Shown here: positions 1-8,790 of the stretch, piece by piece
How the letters are laid out: the number at the start of each line of letters is the position of its first letter
Numbering within the stretch: the stretch's first letter is position 1
Assembly: GCF_000721175.1 (NCBI RefSeq)
Contig: NZ_JOEZ01000003.1
Coordinates: forward strand, 310,001-374,000
Direction: 5' to 3'
DNA length: 64,000 nt
Origin: Streptomyces anulatus
GTDB lineage: Bacteria > Actinomycetota > Actinomycetes > Streptomycetales > Streptomycetaceae
Program-made: the position numbers and the translations under genes
Notes under the pieces: generated by a model
The model's input: the letters and a program-made list of their open reading frames with translations, nothing else
The model's database searches: none
What the model was told of the DNA's origin: nothing

Positions 1-1635
1 CACGCCGGGCCCGACGAGCTGTTGCTGTCCGTGTTCTGCTACGTGGCCCTGCGCCTGGCCGGACACGCGGCGGACGAACCCGAGCTGCGGGCCGCGGCCG
101 CCTCCATCCGGGAGGCCGGCGGCATCGAGTCCGTCGACAACCTCATCATGCTGGCGTGGCTGGCCCTGATCGGCCTGTGGCCGTGGCGCGACATCCCGCT
201 GATCCCGCCTGAGATCGTCCTGCTGCCCAGCTCGTTCCCGGGGAACATCTACCAGTTCGGGGCCGCGGCCCGCGGCATCGTCGTCGCCAACAGCCTGTTC
301 ATGGCCGAACGCCCGGTGGTCCCGGCCGGGTTCGAGATCCGGGAGCTGTTCGCCGAGCCGGGCCGGCGTCGCCTGCCGCGCCCTCTCGCGGTGCGCGCCG
401 CGACCACCCTCAGCCACCTCTACGGCCGTCACCCCGTCGGCCCGCTGCGCCGCCGTGCGATCCGCAAGGCGTCCCGCTGGCTGATCAGGACCCAGGAGAC
501 GGACGGGAGCTGGGGCGGCAACTGGCCGCAGACCGCCAACGTCGTCATGGGGCTGACGGCCGTCGGCTGCCCCCAGGACCACTCGGTCCTGCGAGCCGCG
601 ATGGCGGGCCTCGACCGGTACGTCGTCGACAAGGACGGGCAGCGCCGCATCGAGATGTGGACCTCCGTGGTCATGGACACCGCCCTCGGGCTGTCGGCGA
701 ACGTCATGGCCGGCGGCCCCGAGGCGAAGGCGGCCACCGAACCGGCGGTGCGCTGGCTGCTCGACAACCAGGTCACCGAGCTGGGCGACTGGGCGGTGCT
801 GACCCCGGACCCGGTCCCGGGCGGCTGGCCGTACGAGTTCACCAACAACGCCAACCCCGACGCCGACGACACGGCCTGGGCGATGGCCGCACTGCGCCGG
901 ATCCACCCGCGCGGCAGTGACCGCGCCGTGGACGCCGCCTGTGAGCGCGCCCACCGGTGGCTGCTGTCCCAGCAGGGCGACGACGGCGGCTGGGCGGCCT
1001 TCGAACCGCTGCGCTGGCGGCTGCCCGGCCGCGACAAGCTCGCGTCCATCGGCTTCCTCGAAGCGCCCTCCGCCGACATCACCGGACACGTCCTCGAGGC
1101 GCTCGGCGCCGACGGCGGGGCGGACACCCCGGCCGCCCGGCGTGGCATCCACTGGCTGCGCCGCAACCAGCACGCCGACGGCTCCTGGCCCGGCTGGTGG
1201 GCCTGCTTCCACCTCCACGGCACGAGTGCCGCCGTCACCGGCATGACCGCCTGCGGCGTTCCCGGCGACGACCCGGCGGTCTCCCGTGCCTGCGACTGGA
1301 TCACCGCTCACCAGCAGGACGACGGCGGCTGGGGCGAGGACATCCGCGCCCTGCACCAGTCCGAGTGGATCGGCCGGGGCGCGAGCACCCCCTCCCAGAC
1401 GGCCTGGGCGCTGCTCGCCCTCGTCGCGGCCGGCCGCGAGGACAGCGCTCCGGTGCGCGCGGGCGTGGACTTCCTGACCCGCACCCAACAGCCCGACGGA
1501 GACTGGGCCGAACCCTGGCACACCTGGGTGGTGCACCACGACGGCCTGTACTGGCGCGACAGCCTGCTGCGCCTCATCTACCCCGTGATGGCCCTGTCGG
1601 AGTACCGGGCCGCCCTCGTCGCGCGGGAGCGGTGA
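1..1635 (+). CDS. Squalene-hopene-cyclase-like class II terpene cyclase, 5' partial
   Basis: The reading frame is open from base 1, so the N-terminus lies outside the window; about 544 residues remain of a family usually 630-680 long. The class II acid motif DADDTA is at 859-876, the position of the DXDD proton donor. Several QW-type repeats follow the form Q-x2-DGxW or QxxDDGGW (near 490, 970, 1170, 1310 and 1490). Family knowledge: these membrane-associated enzymes protonate and cyclise squalene or other polyprenyl chains. The stop overlaps the next ATG. The desaturase and aromatic-acid genes downstream, rather than a standard hopanoid hpn set, suggest a specialised terpenoid or meroterpenoid; that is inference. 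Confidence 0.85.
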   Translation, partial: HAGPDELLLSVFCYVALRLAGHAADEPELRAAAASIREAGGIESVDNLIMLAWLALIGLWPWRDIPLIPPEIVLLPSSFPGNIYQFGAAARGIVVANSLFMAERPVVPAGFEIRELFAEPGRRRLPRPLAVRAATTLSHLYGRHPVGPLRRRAIRKASRWLIRTQETDGSWGGNWPQTANVVMGLTAVGCPQDHSVLRAAMAGLDRYVVDKDGQRRIEMWTSVVMDTALGLSANVMAGGPEAKAATEPAVRWLLDNQVTELGDWAVLTPDPVPGGWPYEFTNNANPDADDTAWAMAALRRIHPRGSDRAVDAACERAHRWLLSQQGDDGGWAAFEPLRWRLPGRDKLASIGFLEAPSADITGHVLEALGADGGADTPAARRGIHWLRRNQHADGSWPGWWACFHLHGTSAAVTGMTACGVPGDDPAVSRACDWITAHQQDDGGWGEDIRALHQSEWIGRGASTPSQTAWALLALVAAGREDSAPVRAGVDFLTRTQQPDGDWAEPWHTWVVHHDGLYWRDSLLRLIYPVMALSEYRAALVARER

Positions 1636-3050
1636 TGGGCACCGTCACCGTGGTGGGCGGCGGGCTCGCCGGGATGACCGCGGCCTGGACCCTGCGCGGA
1701 CTCGGCCTGCCGGTACGACTGCTGGAGGCCGGCCAGGAGCTGGGCGGCATGGCGGGCTCGAAGGTCATCGACGGCAGGGTCGAGGACCACGGCGTGCACA
1801 TCTTCCCGGCCTGGTACCGCAACACGCTGCGGCTCCTCGACGACCTCGGCCTGCGCGGCAGTCTGCGGGCGACCCAGCAGTTCCACCAGCTGCTGCCGGG
1901 CGAGTTCCCCGTCTTCCGCACGGCGGTGACCCCCGCCGCGGACCGGTTGCTCTTCGGTTACGGCGTCCTGGACCTCCTGTCCCGGGAGTACGGGGCGCGC
2001 GACGAGTCCCTGCACGACTTCCTGCACAGCAGGTGGTACCTGACCGACGCGGCGATCGCCGACATCGAGCACCTCTTCGTCGCCTCCAGCGCGGCGGAGA
2101 GCCCCGCGGTGTCGGCGGCGGGATTCCGCGGCAGCATCGCCGCGTTCGCCCGCCACCCGGGACGGGTCATGATGCCCAGGGGCGACCTCCACCAGTGGCT
2201 GATCGAGCCCTTCCGGCGGCGTCTGGAGGAGGACGGCGTCGAGGTGCGCACCGGCCGGGAGCTCGTCGGCGTGTCCGTGGACGCCGGGCGGGTCAGGAGC
2301 CTGACGCTGCGGAACACGGCCGACGGCGCCACCGTCACCGAGGACCTCACCGGCCACGTCGTGCTCGCCGTGCCGCACGGACAGCTGTCCGCCCTCGGCG
2401 GCGACGTCACCGGATCCCTGCAACCACCGCATGGGATCGATGAGCTCACCTCACGCCCGCTCGGTGCGCTCCACATCTACCTGCGCCGCCACCTGCCGCG
2501 GCTGCCCGACGAGCACATCCGCCTCGTCGGATCGCCGCACGCCATCACGCTCCTCGACATCGGCCAGGCCTTCGAGGGGCATCACCGCACCGTCCTCAAC
2601 TGTGTCGTCGGCCGGGTCTCCCTCCTCGCCGGCCTGCCGCAGGACGCGGCCGTCAAGATACTGGTTGACGAACTCAGCACCTACCTAACGGACTTGACCT
2701 GGAGCGACATCGAGCACGTCTGCTACCAGCCGCACTTCACCGCACCGTTCTTCGCCCCCGGCCCCGGTCTCGACCGCTACCGGCCCCTGAGCACCACCAC
2801 CCTGGAGAACCTGCACATCGCGGGCGACTTCTGCGCCGCGCCACCCGGCGTGGCCGGCATGGAGGGCGCCGTGCGCTCCGGGCTGACCGCTGCCGAATCG
2901 GTACGCGCGGCCACCCGCCCCGGCCTCCCACCCGTACGGATCGACCCCATCGGCGACATCAGCCCGGCCCTCGCCCGCACGTTGCGCCGGGCCCTCCTGC
3001 CGGTCGCCGCGGCCGTCCGTGCCCTGACCCGGCGCCGCCGGCGGAGGTGA
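1635..3050 (+). CDS. FAD-dependent phytoene desaturase / hydroxysqualene dehydroxylase-like oxidoreductase
   Basis: A 471-residue flavoprotein. The N-terminal Rossmann motif GGGLAGMTAAW (residues about 6-16) followed by LLEAGQELGGMAGS is typical of the amine-oxidase/phytoene-desaturase family. The C-terminus has the second FAD-binding segment, LHIAGDFCAAPPG, followed by an EGAVRSG helix. The family dehydrogenates or dehydroxylates polyprenyl chains. Its ATG overlaps the stop of the cyclase gene (TGATG), so the two are translationally coupled and probably act on the same terpenoid. The C-terminal tail is very Arg-rich. Substrate is unknown; HpnE-like hydroxysqualene dehydroxylase is one alternative. 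Confidence 0.8.
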   Translation: MGTVTVVGGGLAGMTAAWTLRGLGLPVRLLEAGQELGGMAGSKVIDGRVEDHGVHIFPAWYRNTLRLLDDLGLRGSLRATQQFHQLLPGEFPVFRTAVTPAADRLLFGYGVLDLLSREYGARDESLHDFLHSRWYLTDAAIADIEHLFVASSAAESPAVSAAGFRGSIAAFARHPGRVMMPRGDLHQWLIEPFRRRLEEDGVEVRTGRELVGVSVDAGRVRSLTLRNTADGATVTEDLTGHVVLAVPHGQLSALGGDVTGSLQPPHGIDELTSRPLGALHIYLRRHLPRLPDEHIRLVGSPHAITLLDIGQAFEGHHRTVLNCVVGRVSLLAGLPQDAAVKILVDELSTYLTDLTWSDIEHVCYQPHFTAPFFAPGPGLDRYRPLSTTTLENLHIAGDFCAAPPGVAGMEGAVRSGLTAAESVRAATRPGLPPVRIDPIGDISPALARTLRRALLPVAAAVRALTRRRRRR

Positions 3051-3055
3051 TCCGT

Positions 3056-3832
3056 ATGACATCCAGAACCGTCCTGGTGACCGGGGCGGCCGGGGGCATC
3101 GGCGCGGCGGTCGCCCGGCTGCTGGCCGAACGGGGGGACACGGTCGTCGCCGTGGACCTCGACCCGCGGCGGCTGACCGAGCGGGTGTCGAAGCTGACGG
3201 CCGACGGACTCGCCGTCCACGCCCGCCCGGCCGACGTCACCTCGTCCGCCGCCGTCGAAGCCCTGGTGGACGGCGCCGAACGTGAACTCGGTCCGTTGGA
3301 AGCGCTGGTGAACACCGCCGGGGTGCTACGCGTCGGCGCGGCCCACCGGCTCGACGAGCGGGACTGGGACGCCACCTTCGCCGTCAACAGCAGGGGCGTC
3401 TTCCTCATGTCCCGCGCGGTCGTCCACCGCATGATCCCGCGCGGCCGGGGAGCCCTGGTGACCGTCACCTCCAATGCGGCCGGCACCGCCCGCACGGGGA
3501 TGGCCGCCTACGCGGCGTCCAAGGCCGCGGCCACCGCCTACACCAAGTGCCTGGGCCTGGAGGTCGCCCGGTACAACATCCGCTGCAACGTCGTCGCCCC
3601 CGGCTCCACCGACACTCCCATGCTGCGCGACATGCACCCCGACGGCACCGCCACCGCCCTGTGCGTCGCGGGGAGCCTGGACACGTACAAGGTGGGGATC
3701 CCCCTCGGCAAGGTGGCCCGCCCGCGCGACGTCGCCCACGCGGTCGGCTACCTGCTCTCGGACGAGGCCGGGCACGTCACGATGCAGACGCTCACCGTCG
3801 ACGGCGGAGCGACCCTCGGCGCCGCGACGTGA
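3056..3832 (+). CDS. SDR dehydrogenase of the 2,3-dihydro-2,3-dihydroxybenzoate (EntA/DhbA) type
   Basis: A 258-residue classical short-chain dehydrogenase. The NAD-binding motif TGAAGGIG is near the N-terminus, NTAG follows, and the catalytic Y-x3-K sits in AAYAASKAAA. The downstream Pro-Gly segment NVVAPGSTDTPM and the closing VDGGATLG match EntA/DhbA/PhzA-pathway dehydrogenases, which oxidise dihydro-diols or dihydrohydroxyanthranilate to the aromatic acid. ATG 3056 is preferred over GTG 3047 because GGAGG lies 8 bases upstream. Remnants of isochorismatase and chorismate-amidotransferase genes follow immediately, which strongly supports a former 2,3-DHB or 3-hydroxyanthranilate pathway. 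Confidence 0.8.
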   Translation: MTSRTVLVTGAAGGIGAAVARLLAERGDTVVAVDLDPRRLTERVSKLTADGLAVHARPADVTSSAAVEALVDGAERELGPLEALVNTAGVLRVGAAHRLDERDWDATFAVNSRGVFLMSRAVVHRMIPRGRGALVTVTSNAAGTARTGMAAYAASKAAATAYTKCLGLEVARYNIRCNVVAPGSTDTPMLRDMHPDGTATALCVAGSLDTYKVGIPLGKVARPRDVAHAVGYLLSDEAGHVTMQTLTVDGGATLGAAT

Positions 3833-3870
3833 CCGGCCACCCACCGCGGCCGTGTGAAAGGACCGACCCT

Positions 3871-4153
3871 GACACGCCCGGGATCCCGCCCGTCGCGCCG
3901 TACCCGCTGCCGCTTCCCGACGAGCTGCCGGCCCCCGCCGTCGACCGGCGGGCCGACGCGTGCCGCGCGCCGTGCCCCGCCCCCTTCGCGCCCGCGCCGC
4001 CGGAGGGACGCAGGGTCCTCGTCATCGACGCCGAGGACACGATTCACCTCGACGCAGTTCCACGCCGAGTCGGCCCTGACCATGAACGGGCCCCGCATCC
4101 CCGGCGCGCTGCTCGCCCACGCCCTGCGGCAGGACGCCAGGACGGCGCCATGA
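3871..4153 (+). pseudogene. Collapsed remnants of isochorismatase (PhzD/EntB-like) and chorismate-amidotransferase (PhzE-like) genes
   Basis: In one frame, residues encoded from 3880 read GIPPVAPYPLPLPDELP, the conserved start of isochorismatases of the EntB/PhzD type. The same frame then reaches EGRRVLVIDAEDT (from 4003), which resembles the first strand of the class I glutamine amidotransferase domain of anthranilate/ADIC synthases. From about 4052, in a different frame, TQFHAESALTMNGPRI matches the catalytic His-Glu region and C-terminus of that same domain. Thus most of two genes has been deleted and the ends fused out of frame. The terminal TGA still overlaps the next ATG. Assignments are by motif recognition, without a search. 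Confidence 0.6.
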
Positions 4154-5328
4154 CCCACGCACTGGTGGCGGGCGGCGGCATCGGCGGCCTCGCCACCGCA
4201 CTCTCCCTCGCCCGCACGGGACATCGCGTCACCGTCCTCGAGCGCGAGGACACCTTCGCCGAACTCGGGGCGGGCATCCAGATCGGGCCCAACGGCTTCC
4301 ACGCCCTGAACCTCCTGGGCGTGGGCCCGCAGGTGCACAGCCGCGCCGTCCTCGTCGACGAACTGCGCCTGATGGACGGGCCGTCGGGCCGGACGCTGAT
4401 CAGCATGCCGGTCACCGCCCGCTACCGGAAACGCTTCGGCAACCCGTACGCGGTCGTCCACCGCAGCGACCTCCTCACGCCGCTCCTGACGGCTTGCCGG
4501 TCACATCGGGCGATCACCCTCGTCACCCGCGCCGCCGTGCTCGGATACACGCAGGACCCGGGGCGGGTGACCGTGACCACCAAGGACGGGCGCACCTTCA
4601 CCGGCGGGCTCCTGATCGGTGCCGACGGCCTGCGCTCCGCGGTCCGCGCCCAACTCGTGGGCGACGGCGCACCCCGGGTCTGCGGTCACACCATCTACCG
4701 CTCGGTGGTCCCGGTGGAGCGGGTGCCACCCGCGCTGCGCGAGAACGCGGTGACCCTGTGGGCGGGCCCCGACTGGCACGTCGTCCACTACCTCATCGGC
4801 GGCGGCGAGTACCTCAACCTCGCGGCGACCCTGGACGACCGCGCCCGCGAGCCGGTCTCCGGACGCCCCGTCCCCGGCCCCGTCGTGCTGGACAGATTCC
4901 CCGGCCTGGGCGAGGACGCCCGCCACCTACTGGAGCTCGGTGACCAGTGGCGCCAATGGGTGCTGTGTGACCGTGACCCGGTCCGGACCTGGGCCGACGG
5001 CAGGGCCGCGCTCATGGGCGACGCCGCCCACCCGATGCTGCAGTACGCGGCCCAGGGCGCCTGCCAGGCCCTGGAGGACGCCGTGGTCCTCGGCGACGTC
5101 CTGGCGGACGCGGCCGACGACCAGGTGCCGCACCGCTTGCGGGAGTACAACGCCGCGCGACGCGAGCGCACCGCGCGCGTCCAGCTCCTGTCCCGTGCCA
5201 TGGGCACGCGGCTCTACCATCCGGCGGGGGAGCGGGCCCGGGAGCGCGACGCGCTGCTCGGTTCGCTTCCCGAGGAAGACCTGTACGAGAAGGTCGCCTG
5301 GCTGCACGGAGCCCGGCACTTCGGGTGA
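4150..5328 (+). CDS. FAD-dependent aromatic-ring monooxygenase (salicylate / 3-hydroxybenzoate hydroxylase-like)
   Basis: A 392-residue group A flavoprotein monooxygenase. It has the GGGIGGLATALSLA dinucleotide-binding motif at the N-terminus followed by VLERE, the DG motif in IGADGLRSAVR, and the second FAD motif GDAAHPMLQYAAQG. The ordering and length fit 3-hydroxybenzoate 6-hydroxylase and salicylate hydroxylase relatives, which hydroxylate aromatic acids using NAD(P)H and oxygen. ATG overlaps the stop of the amidotransferase remnant. Context suggests the substrate was the aromatic acid made by the neighbouring SDR pathway; with that pathway decayed, its current role is uncertain. Confidence 0.8.
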   Translation: MTHALVAGGGIGGLATALSLARTGHRVTVLEREDTFAELGAGIQIGPNGFHALNLLGVGPQVHSRAVLVDELRLMDGPSGRTLISMPVTARYRKRFGNPYAVVHRSDLLTPLLTACRSHRAITLVTRAAVLGYTQDPGRVTVTTKDGRTFTGGLLIGADGLRSAVRAQLVGDGAPRVCGHTIYRSVVPVERVPPALRENAVTLWAGPDWHVVHYLIGGGEYLNLAATLDDRAREPVSGRPVPGPVVLDRFPGLGEDARHLLELGDQWRQWVLCDRDPVRTWADGRAALMGDAAHPMLQYAAQGACQALEDAVVLGDVLADAADDQVPHRLREYNAARRERTARVQLLSRAMGTRLYHPAGERARERDALLGSLPEEDLYEKVAWLHGARHFG

Positions 5329-5518
5329 GGCAGGAGGCGGCGGCACGGGCGGGCCTGTAGGACGCGAACCGCCGGCTGGTCCACATGCGTGTCCACGCCG
5401 ATGGGGCCGGATGCCTGAGGTGGGCCTCCGGCGCGCTACCCGGGGCCGTGCGCGATCAAGGCGCAGCTCCTTCGCCGTCCTCGAACTCGCCACCTGGTCA
5501 AGACGGAAGTGACTCAAT

Positions 5519-5539
5519 TGATAATGGGATCCATTTTCA
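5519..5539 (+). promoter_or_regulatory. Zur-box-like operator
   Basis: An imperfect 21-bp palindrome, TGATAATGG-GAT-CCATTTTCA, with one mismatch between 9-base arms. It lies 40 bases upstream of the alternative L32 start and resembles actinobacterial Zur operators (TGaaAatgatttTCA type). AT-rich in a GC-rich background. Repression by zinc-loaded Zur is inferred from the operator form and the two downstream zinc-sparing genes. Confidence 0.65.
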
Positions 5540-5579
5540 TATAGCCTGAGGGTGTCGACCACCTACCCAGGAGATATCC

Positions 5580-5750
5580 ATGGCCGTCCCCAAGCGGAAG
5601 ATGTCCCGCAGCAACACCCGCCACCGTCGCGCGCAGTGGAAGGCCACGACCCCGCAGCTGGTGCCCGTCACCGTCGATGGCACCGTGTACCGGGTGCCTC
5701 AGCGTCTGGCCAAGGCGTACGAGCGCGGCCTGCTGCGCCCCGAGGGCTGA
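5580..5750 (+). CDS. rpmF: 50S ribosomal protein bL32, zinc-independent (C-minus) paralogue
   Basis: A 56-residue basic protein beginning [17 protein letters not shown], the diagnostic L32 N-terminus. The C-terminal half lacks any cysteine, so the zinc-ribbon cysteines of ordinary L32 are absent. Such zinc-free paralogues are normally induced by zinc starvation and replace the zinc-containing subunit in the ribosome. The start has AGGAG upstream (5569-5573 region). It follows a Zur-like operator and is 5 bases from a CobW-family GTPase gene, consistent with a zinc-starvation operon. Confidence 0.92.
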   Translation: MAVPKRKMSRSNTRHRRAQWKATTPQLVPVTVDGTVYRVPQRLAKAYERGLLRPEG

Positions 5751-5755
5751 AGTCG

Positions 5756-6928
5756 ATGAAGCACGACCGTCTGCCGGTCACCGTCCTGTCCGGCTTCCTC
5801 GGCGCCGGCAAGACCACGCTGCTCAACCACGTGCTGAGCAACCGCGAGGGCCTGCGGGTCGCGGTGATCGTCAACGACATGAGTGAGATCAACATCGACG
5901 CCGCGCTCGTTCGGGGCGGCGAGGCCGCGCTGTCGCGCACCGAGGAGCGTCTGGTCGAGATGACCAACGGGTGCATCTGCTGCACTCTGCGCGACGACCT
6001 GCTCGAGGAGGTCGGCCGGCTTGCCCGCGAGGGCCGCTTCGACTATCTCCTCATCGAGTCCAGTGGCATCTCCGAACCCATGCCCGTCGCGGCCACCTTC
6101 GCCTTTCCCCGCGACGACGGCGCGACCCTGGGCGACCTGGCAAGGCTCGACACCATGGTCACGGTCGTCGATGCCGCGAACTTCCTGCCCGAGCTCTCCG
6201 GCGGGGACGGCCTGGCCGAGCGGGGCCTCGACCAGTACGAGGACGACGAGCGCACCGTCAGCGATCTGCTCGTGGACCAGATCGAGTTCGCCGACGTCAT
6301 CGTCCTCAACAAGCTCGACCTGGTCGACGCCGAGGCGGCCGACGTGCTCAAGGTGGCACTCACCCGCCTCAACCCGCTCGCCAGGATCGTGCCGGCCACC
6401 CGTGGGACCGTGCACCCGCACGACGTACTGGGTACAGGGCTGTTCGACCTCGAACGCGCCGAGCAAGCCCCTGGCTGGGTCATGGAACTGAACGGGGACC
6501 ATGTCCCGGAGACGGAGGAGTACGGCATCTCGTCCACCGTCTTCCGCTCCGACCGCGCCTTCCACCCCGGCCGGCTGTGGACGTTCGTCACCGAGGGGCT
6601 GGACAGCGGAGCGTACGGACAGGTCCTGCGGTCCAAGGGTTTCTTCTGGCTCGCGAGCCGCCCCCACGTGACCGGCCTGTGGTCACAGGCCGGCGCCGTC
6701 GCCCGCTTCGAGCCCTCCGGTGCGCGCGACGCGGACACCGCGCAGGGACAGGAACTCGTCTTCATCGGCACCGGACTGCGCGCGACAGAGCTGGAGGCCG
6801 CCCTGGCGAGCTGCCTCATGTCCGATGGTGAAGACCGTCCTCTCATCGACGCGTTTCCCTCGTGGGACACCTATGGCATCGACGACGCCTGCGAGCACGA
6901 GCACCCCGAACTCGTCACGCGAACCTGA
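5756..6928 (+). CDS. CobW/YciC (ZagA)-family metal chaperone GTPase
   Basis: A 390-residue G3E P-loop GTPase. Walker A is GFLGAGKT (residues 13-20), the metal-binding C-x-C-C motif is NGCICC (C73, C75, C76), and the guanine-specificity motif is NKLD. The C-terminal CobW_C domain ends in a His/Cys/Glu-rich CEHEHPE tail, probably a further metal ligand. This subfamily delivers zinc to client proteins when zinc is scarce. The start chosen is ATG 5756, 5 bases after the L32 stop; the frame is open further upstream but overlaps L32. It is presumably co-transcribed with L32 under the Zur-like site and ends at a strong terminator. Confidence 0.88.
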   Translation: MKHDRLPVTVLSGFLGAGKTTLLNHVLSNREGLRVAVIVNDMSEINIDAALVRGGEAALSRTEERLVEMTNGCICCTLRDDLLEEVGRLAREGRFDYLLIESSGISEPMPVAATFAFPRDDGATLGDLARLDTMVTVVDAANFLPELSGGDGLAERGLDQYEDDERTVSDLLVDQIEFADVIVLNKLDLVDAEAADVLKVALTRLNPLARIVPATRGTVHPHDVLGTGLFDLERAEQAPGWVMELNGDHVPETEEYGISSTVFRSDRAFHPGRLWTFVTEGLDSGAYGQVLRSKGFFWLASRPHVTGLWSQAGAVARFEPSGARDADTAQGQELVFIGTGLRATELEAALASCLMSDGEDRPLIDAFPSWDTYGIDDACEHEHPELVTRT

Positions 6929-6933
6929 GATCT

Positions 6934-6976
6934 CCGGGTTGGGCGGTGGTCGCAGCCACGGCACCGCCCAACCCGG
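6934..6976 (+). terminator. Intrinsic terminator-like hairpin after the zinc operon
   Basis: Perfect 15-bp inverted repeat (6934-6948 with 6962-6976) and a 13-base loop, starting 5 bases after the CobW-family stop. There is no U-tract, as usual in Streptomyces. The remaining 6977-7226 interval holds nothing I can identify. Confidence 0.75.
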
Positions 6977-7226
6977 TACAACGTGCAGCCACCCACCCGA
7001 GAGGCGGAAGGTGACGCCGCCCGTCCCGCCGCGCGATGCGACTCCGCACCTCCCGGCACTTCCGGGCCGGACACTCCGACGGTTCCGCCTGCCTGGAGCA
7101 CGATCGGCGCGGTAGGAGAAGCGGCGGATGCCGTCCCCGTGCAGGTGACAGGGGGGATGCCGGGCGAGGGCCGGGCTCATCCGTGGGGCTTGTCGGCAGC
7201 AGGCCCCCGAGCAGTGGACAACACGC

Positions 7227-7700
7227 CTAACGGGTGGGCGTGGAAGCCGCGTCGGTGACGCGGGTGCGTACCGCGTCCACCATGTCCCACTGCTCCGGGG
7301 TGAGGATTGCCAGTGTCGCCGGGAACACCCCGTCCTGTTCCTTGAGGATGTGCTCACGCAGCAGGGCGAGTGCCTCCATCAGCCGACCGGGCCAGCCCGG
7401 ATCGGCCGGGACGCCGTCGGCGGCCTCGCCCAGGACCTTCTCGATGCGCCGGTGTTCGTCCTCCAACGCGTCGATCTGCTCGGGGAACTCGTCCGACATC
7501 GCCGGGAAGAGACCGTGTTCCTCCACCTGGGTGTGCGGGAGGAGAATCGCAGTGATCAGGCGTGCCACCCGGGCCATCTCCGCGGCATCGGCGCCGTCGT
7601 GGGCAGCACGCACGAGGCTGATCAGATTGACCACGCTGTCGTGTTCGGCGGTCAGTTCGGCGATGGCCTTGATCGACTGGCAACCACAGTACTCACACAT
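7227..7700 (-). CDS. Hemerythrin HHE domain protein
   Basis: A 157-residue protein. It opens with a Cys cluster (MCEYCGC), then has the four-helix hemerythrin pattern: AEHDSVVNL, LLPHTQVEEHGLFPAM, DEHRRIEKVL and LREHILKEQDGVFPA supply the His and Glu ligands for a di-iron centre. Such proteins bind O2 or NO or repair iron centres. It lies directly downstream of, and overlaps, the narK remnant and is near narGHJI, which fits NO or oxygen handling during nitrate respiration. That role is inference. Confidence 0.85.
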   Translation of the reverse strand: MCEYCGCQSIKAIAELTAEHDSVVNLISLVRAAHDGADAAEMARVARLITAILLPHTQVEEHGLFPAMSDEFPEQIDALEDEHRRIEKVLGEAADGVPADPGWPGRLMEALALLREHILKEQDGVFPATLAILTPEQWDMVDAVRTRVTDAASTPTR

Positions 7701-8181
7701 GGGGATCCCTTCGTTCGCGCACGGGTGCGCGCTCGGTGTCGGGCGATGCGGGACGGGCTGCTACGCGGCGTACGCCGGCGACGGTGTACGCGAGTGCCGC
7801 CGGTGCCACGACGGCGAGCAGGACCGGCCCCAGGGCGCAGGAGGCTGCGGTGCCGTAGCTGGTGCCCATGACCAGTGGCGGGATGAAGCCGCCCGGTCCG
7901 CCGGCGGCGCCGACCGTCCCGGTGACCGACCCGACCTTGTTCGCCGGAGACAGCAGGGCGACCAGGGCGAATGTGGCACCGCTGCCGGCTCCCGGAGCGG
8001 CGGCCATGGCCATGAACGCGATGCTGCCCACCGGAGCCGGTGACGGGGGAGCGGACTGTACGGCCGCGCCGACGGCCACGTCCGCCATGGCCGTACCGGG
8101 CACCGGTGTCGGCCCCACGCGGTCCGGCAGCCCGCCGCCTACCGGCCGCATCGTGACCGCCGGCGGTACCGAACCCGACAT
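7693..8181 (-). pseudogene. narK: Decayed nitrate/nitrite antiporter gene (NarK C-terminal half)
   Basis: The 162 codons correspond only to the C-terminal part of NNP-family MFS transporters. Recognisable segments are APVGSIAFMAMAAAPGAGSG, FALVALLSPANKVGSVTGT and GAAGGPGGFIPPLVMG, the family's Gly-rich nitrate signature. The N-terminal six or so helices are absent, and several membrane positions carry prolines and polar residues (for example RPVGGGLPDRVGPTPVP) where homologues are hydrophobic. This indicates relaxed selection. It overlaps the hemerythrin start by 8 bases. Nitrate import would have to come from elsewhere. Confidence 0.7.
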
Positions 8182-8790
8182 GCGGTTCGCCGCGTCCGCC
8201 TGACCGAGGCCGTAGCCGGCCCCCCACCCGCGTCCGCTCGCCCGTCAACCGCGCTTCGCTCACATGGCGCATTGCCGCCCCCCGTCTCGCTCGCGGCCGC
8301 CACCAGCTGACAGCAAGGAACGGCACACCCCCCCCGATCCTCCACCAGCGACTCCATCCCCAGATTCGGCCACCGGCCGGCCGGGCGGCAGGGCCGTTCG
8401 GCCTCTCTTTTCTGCCGACCGGGACCAGAGCGCAGCTACCGGAAGTCGAATGACCTACGACGCCCCGTACCGGTGAGAGAGGCCCTCCCTGCCGCCCCAC
8501 CACGTGACGGACCACGACTCGTTGGGACCAGGCATGACAGAAGGACCGATGCGAGAGATCAACGGTCAGCACATCCGCACCTCGGCCGCAGACCCTGGCG
8601 CGCGTGACCGGCATCCACGTACTCATGCTGCTCCGTCGCTGCCTGTACGACGGACCGCGGTGAGACTTCTCGCGGCCACCCGGAGCAGGCACGCAGCGGC
8701 ACCTGAACCGATACCGCGCCGCCAGTACTCCGGGGCCTCGGACGGCGTCCGCGCAACGGCGGCGTCGTGCCGGGCATTGACGATCACTGA
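8182..8790. other. About 0.6 kb without a supported gene
   Basis: Between the narK remnant and the cupin gene. Open frames exist on both strands but none has a family motif or a convincing start. It probably contains the lost narK 5' region and the promoter region for the cupin/nar genes. I found no clear operator. Confidence 0.5.

Noticed and set aside
8421..8560. GGGACC half-sites as DevR/OsdR operators for the nar genes
   Set aside because: Only isolated half-sites were seen, without a convincing palindrome.
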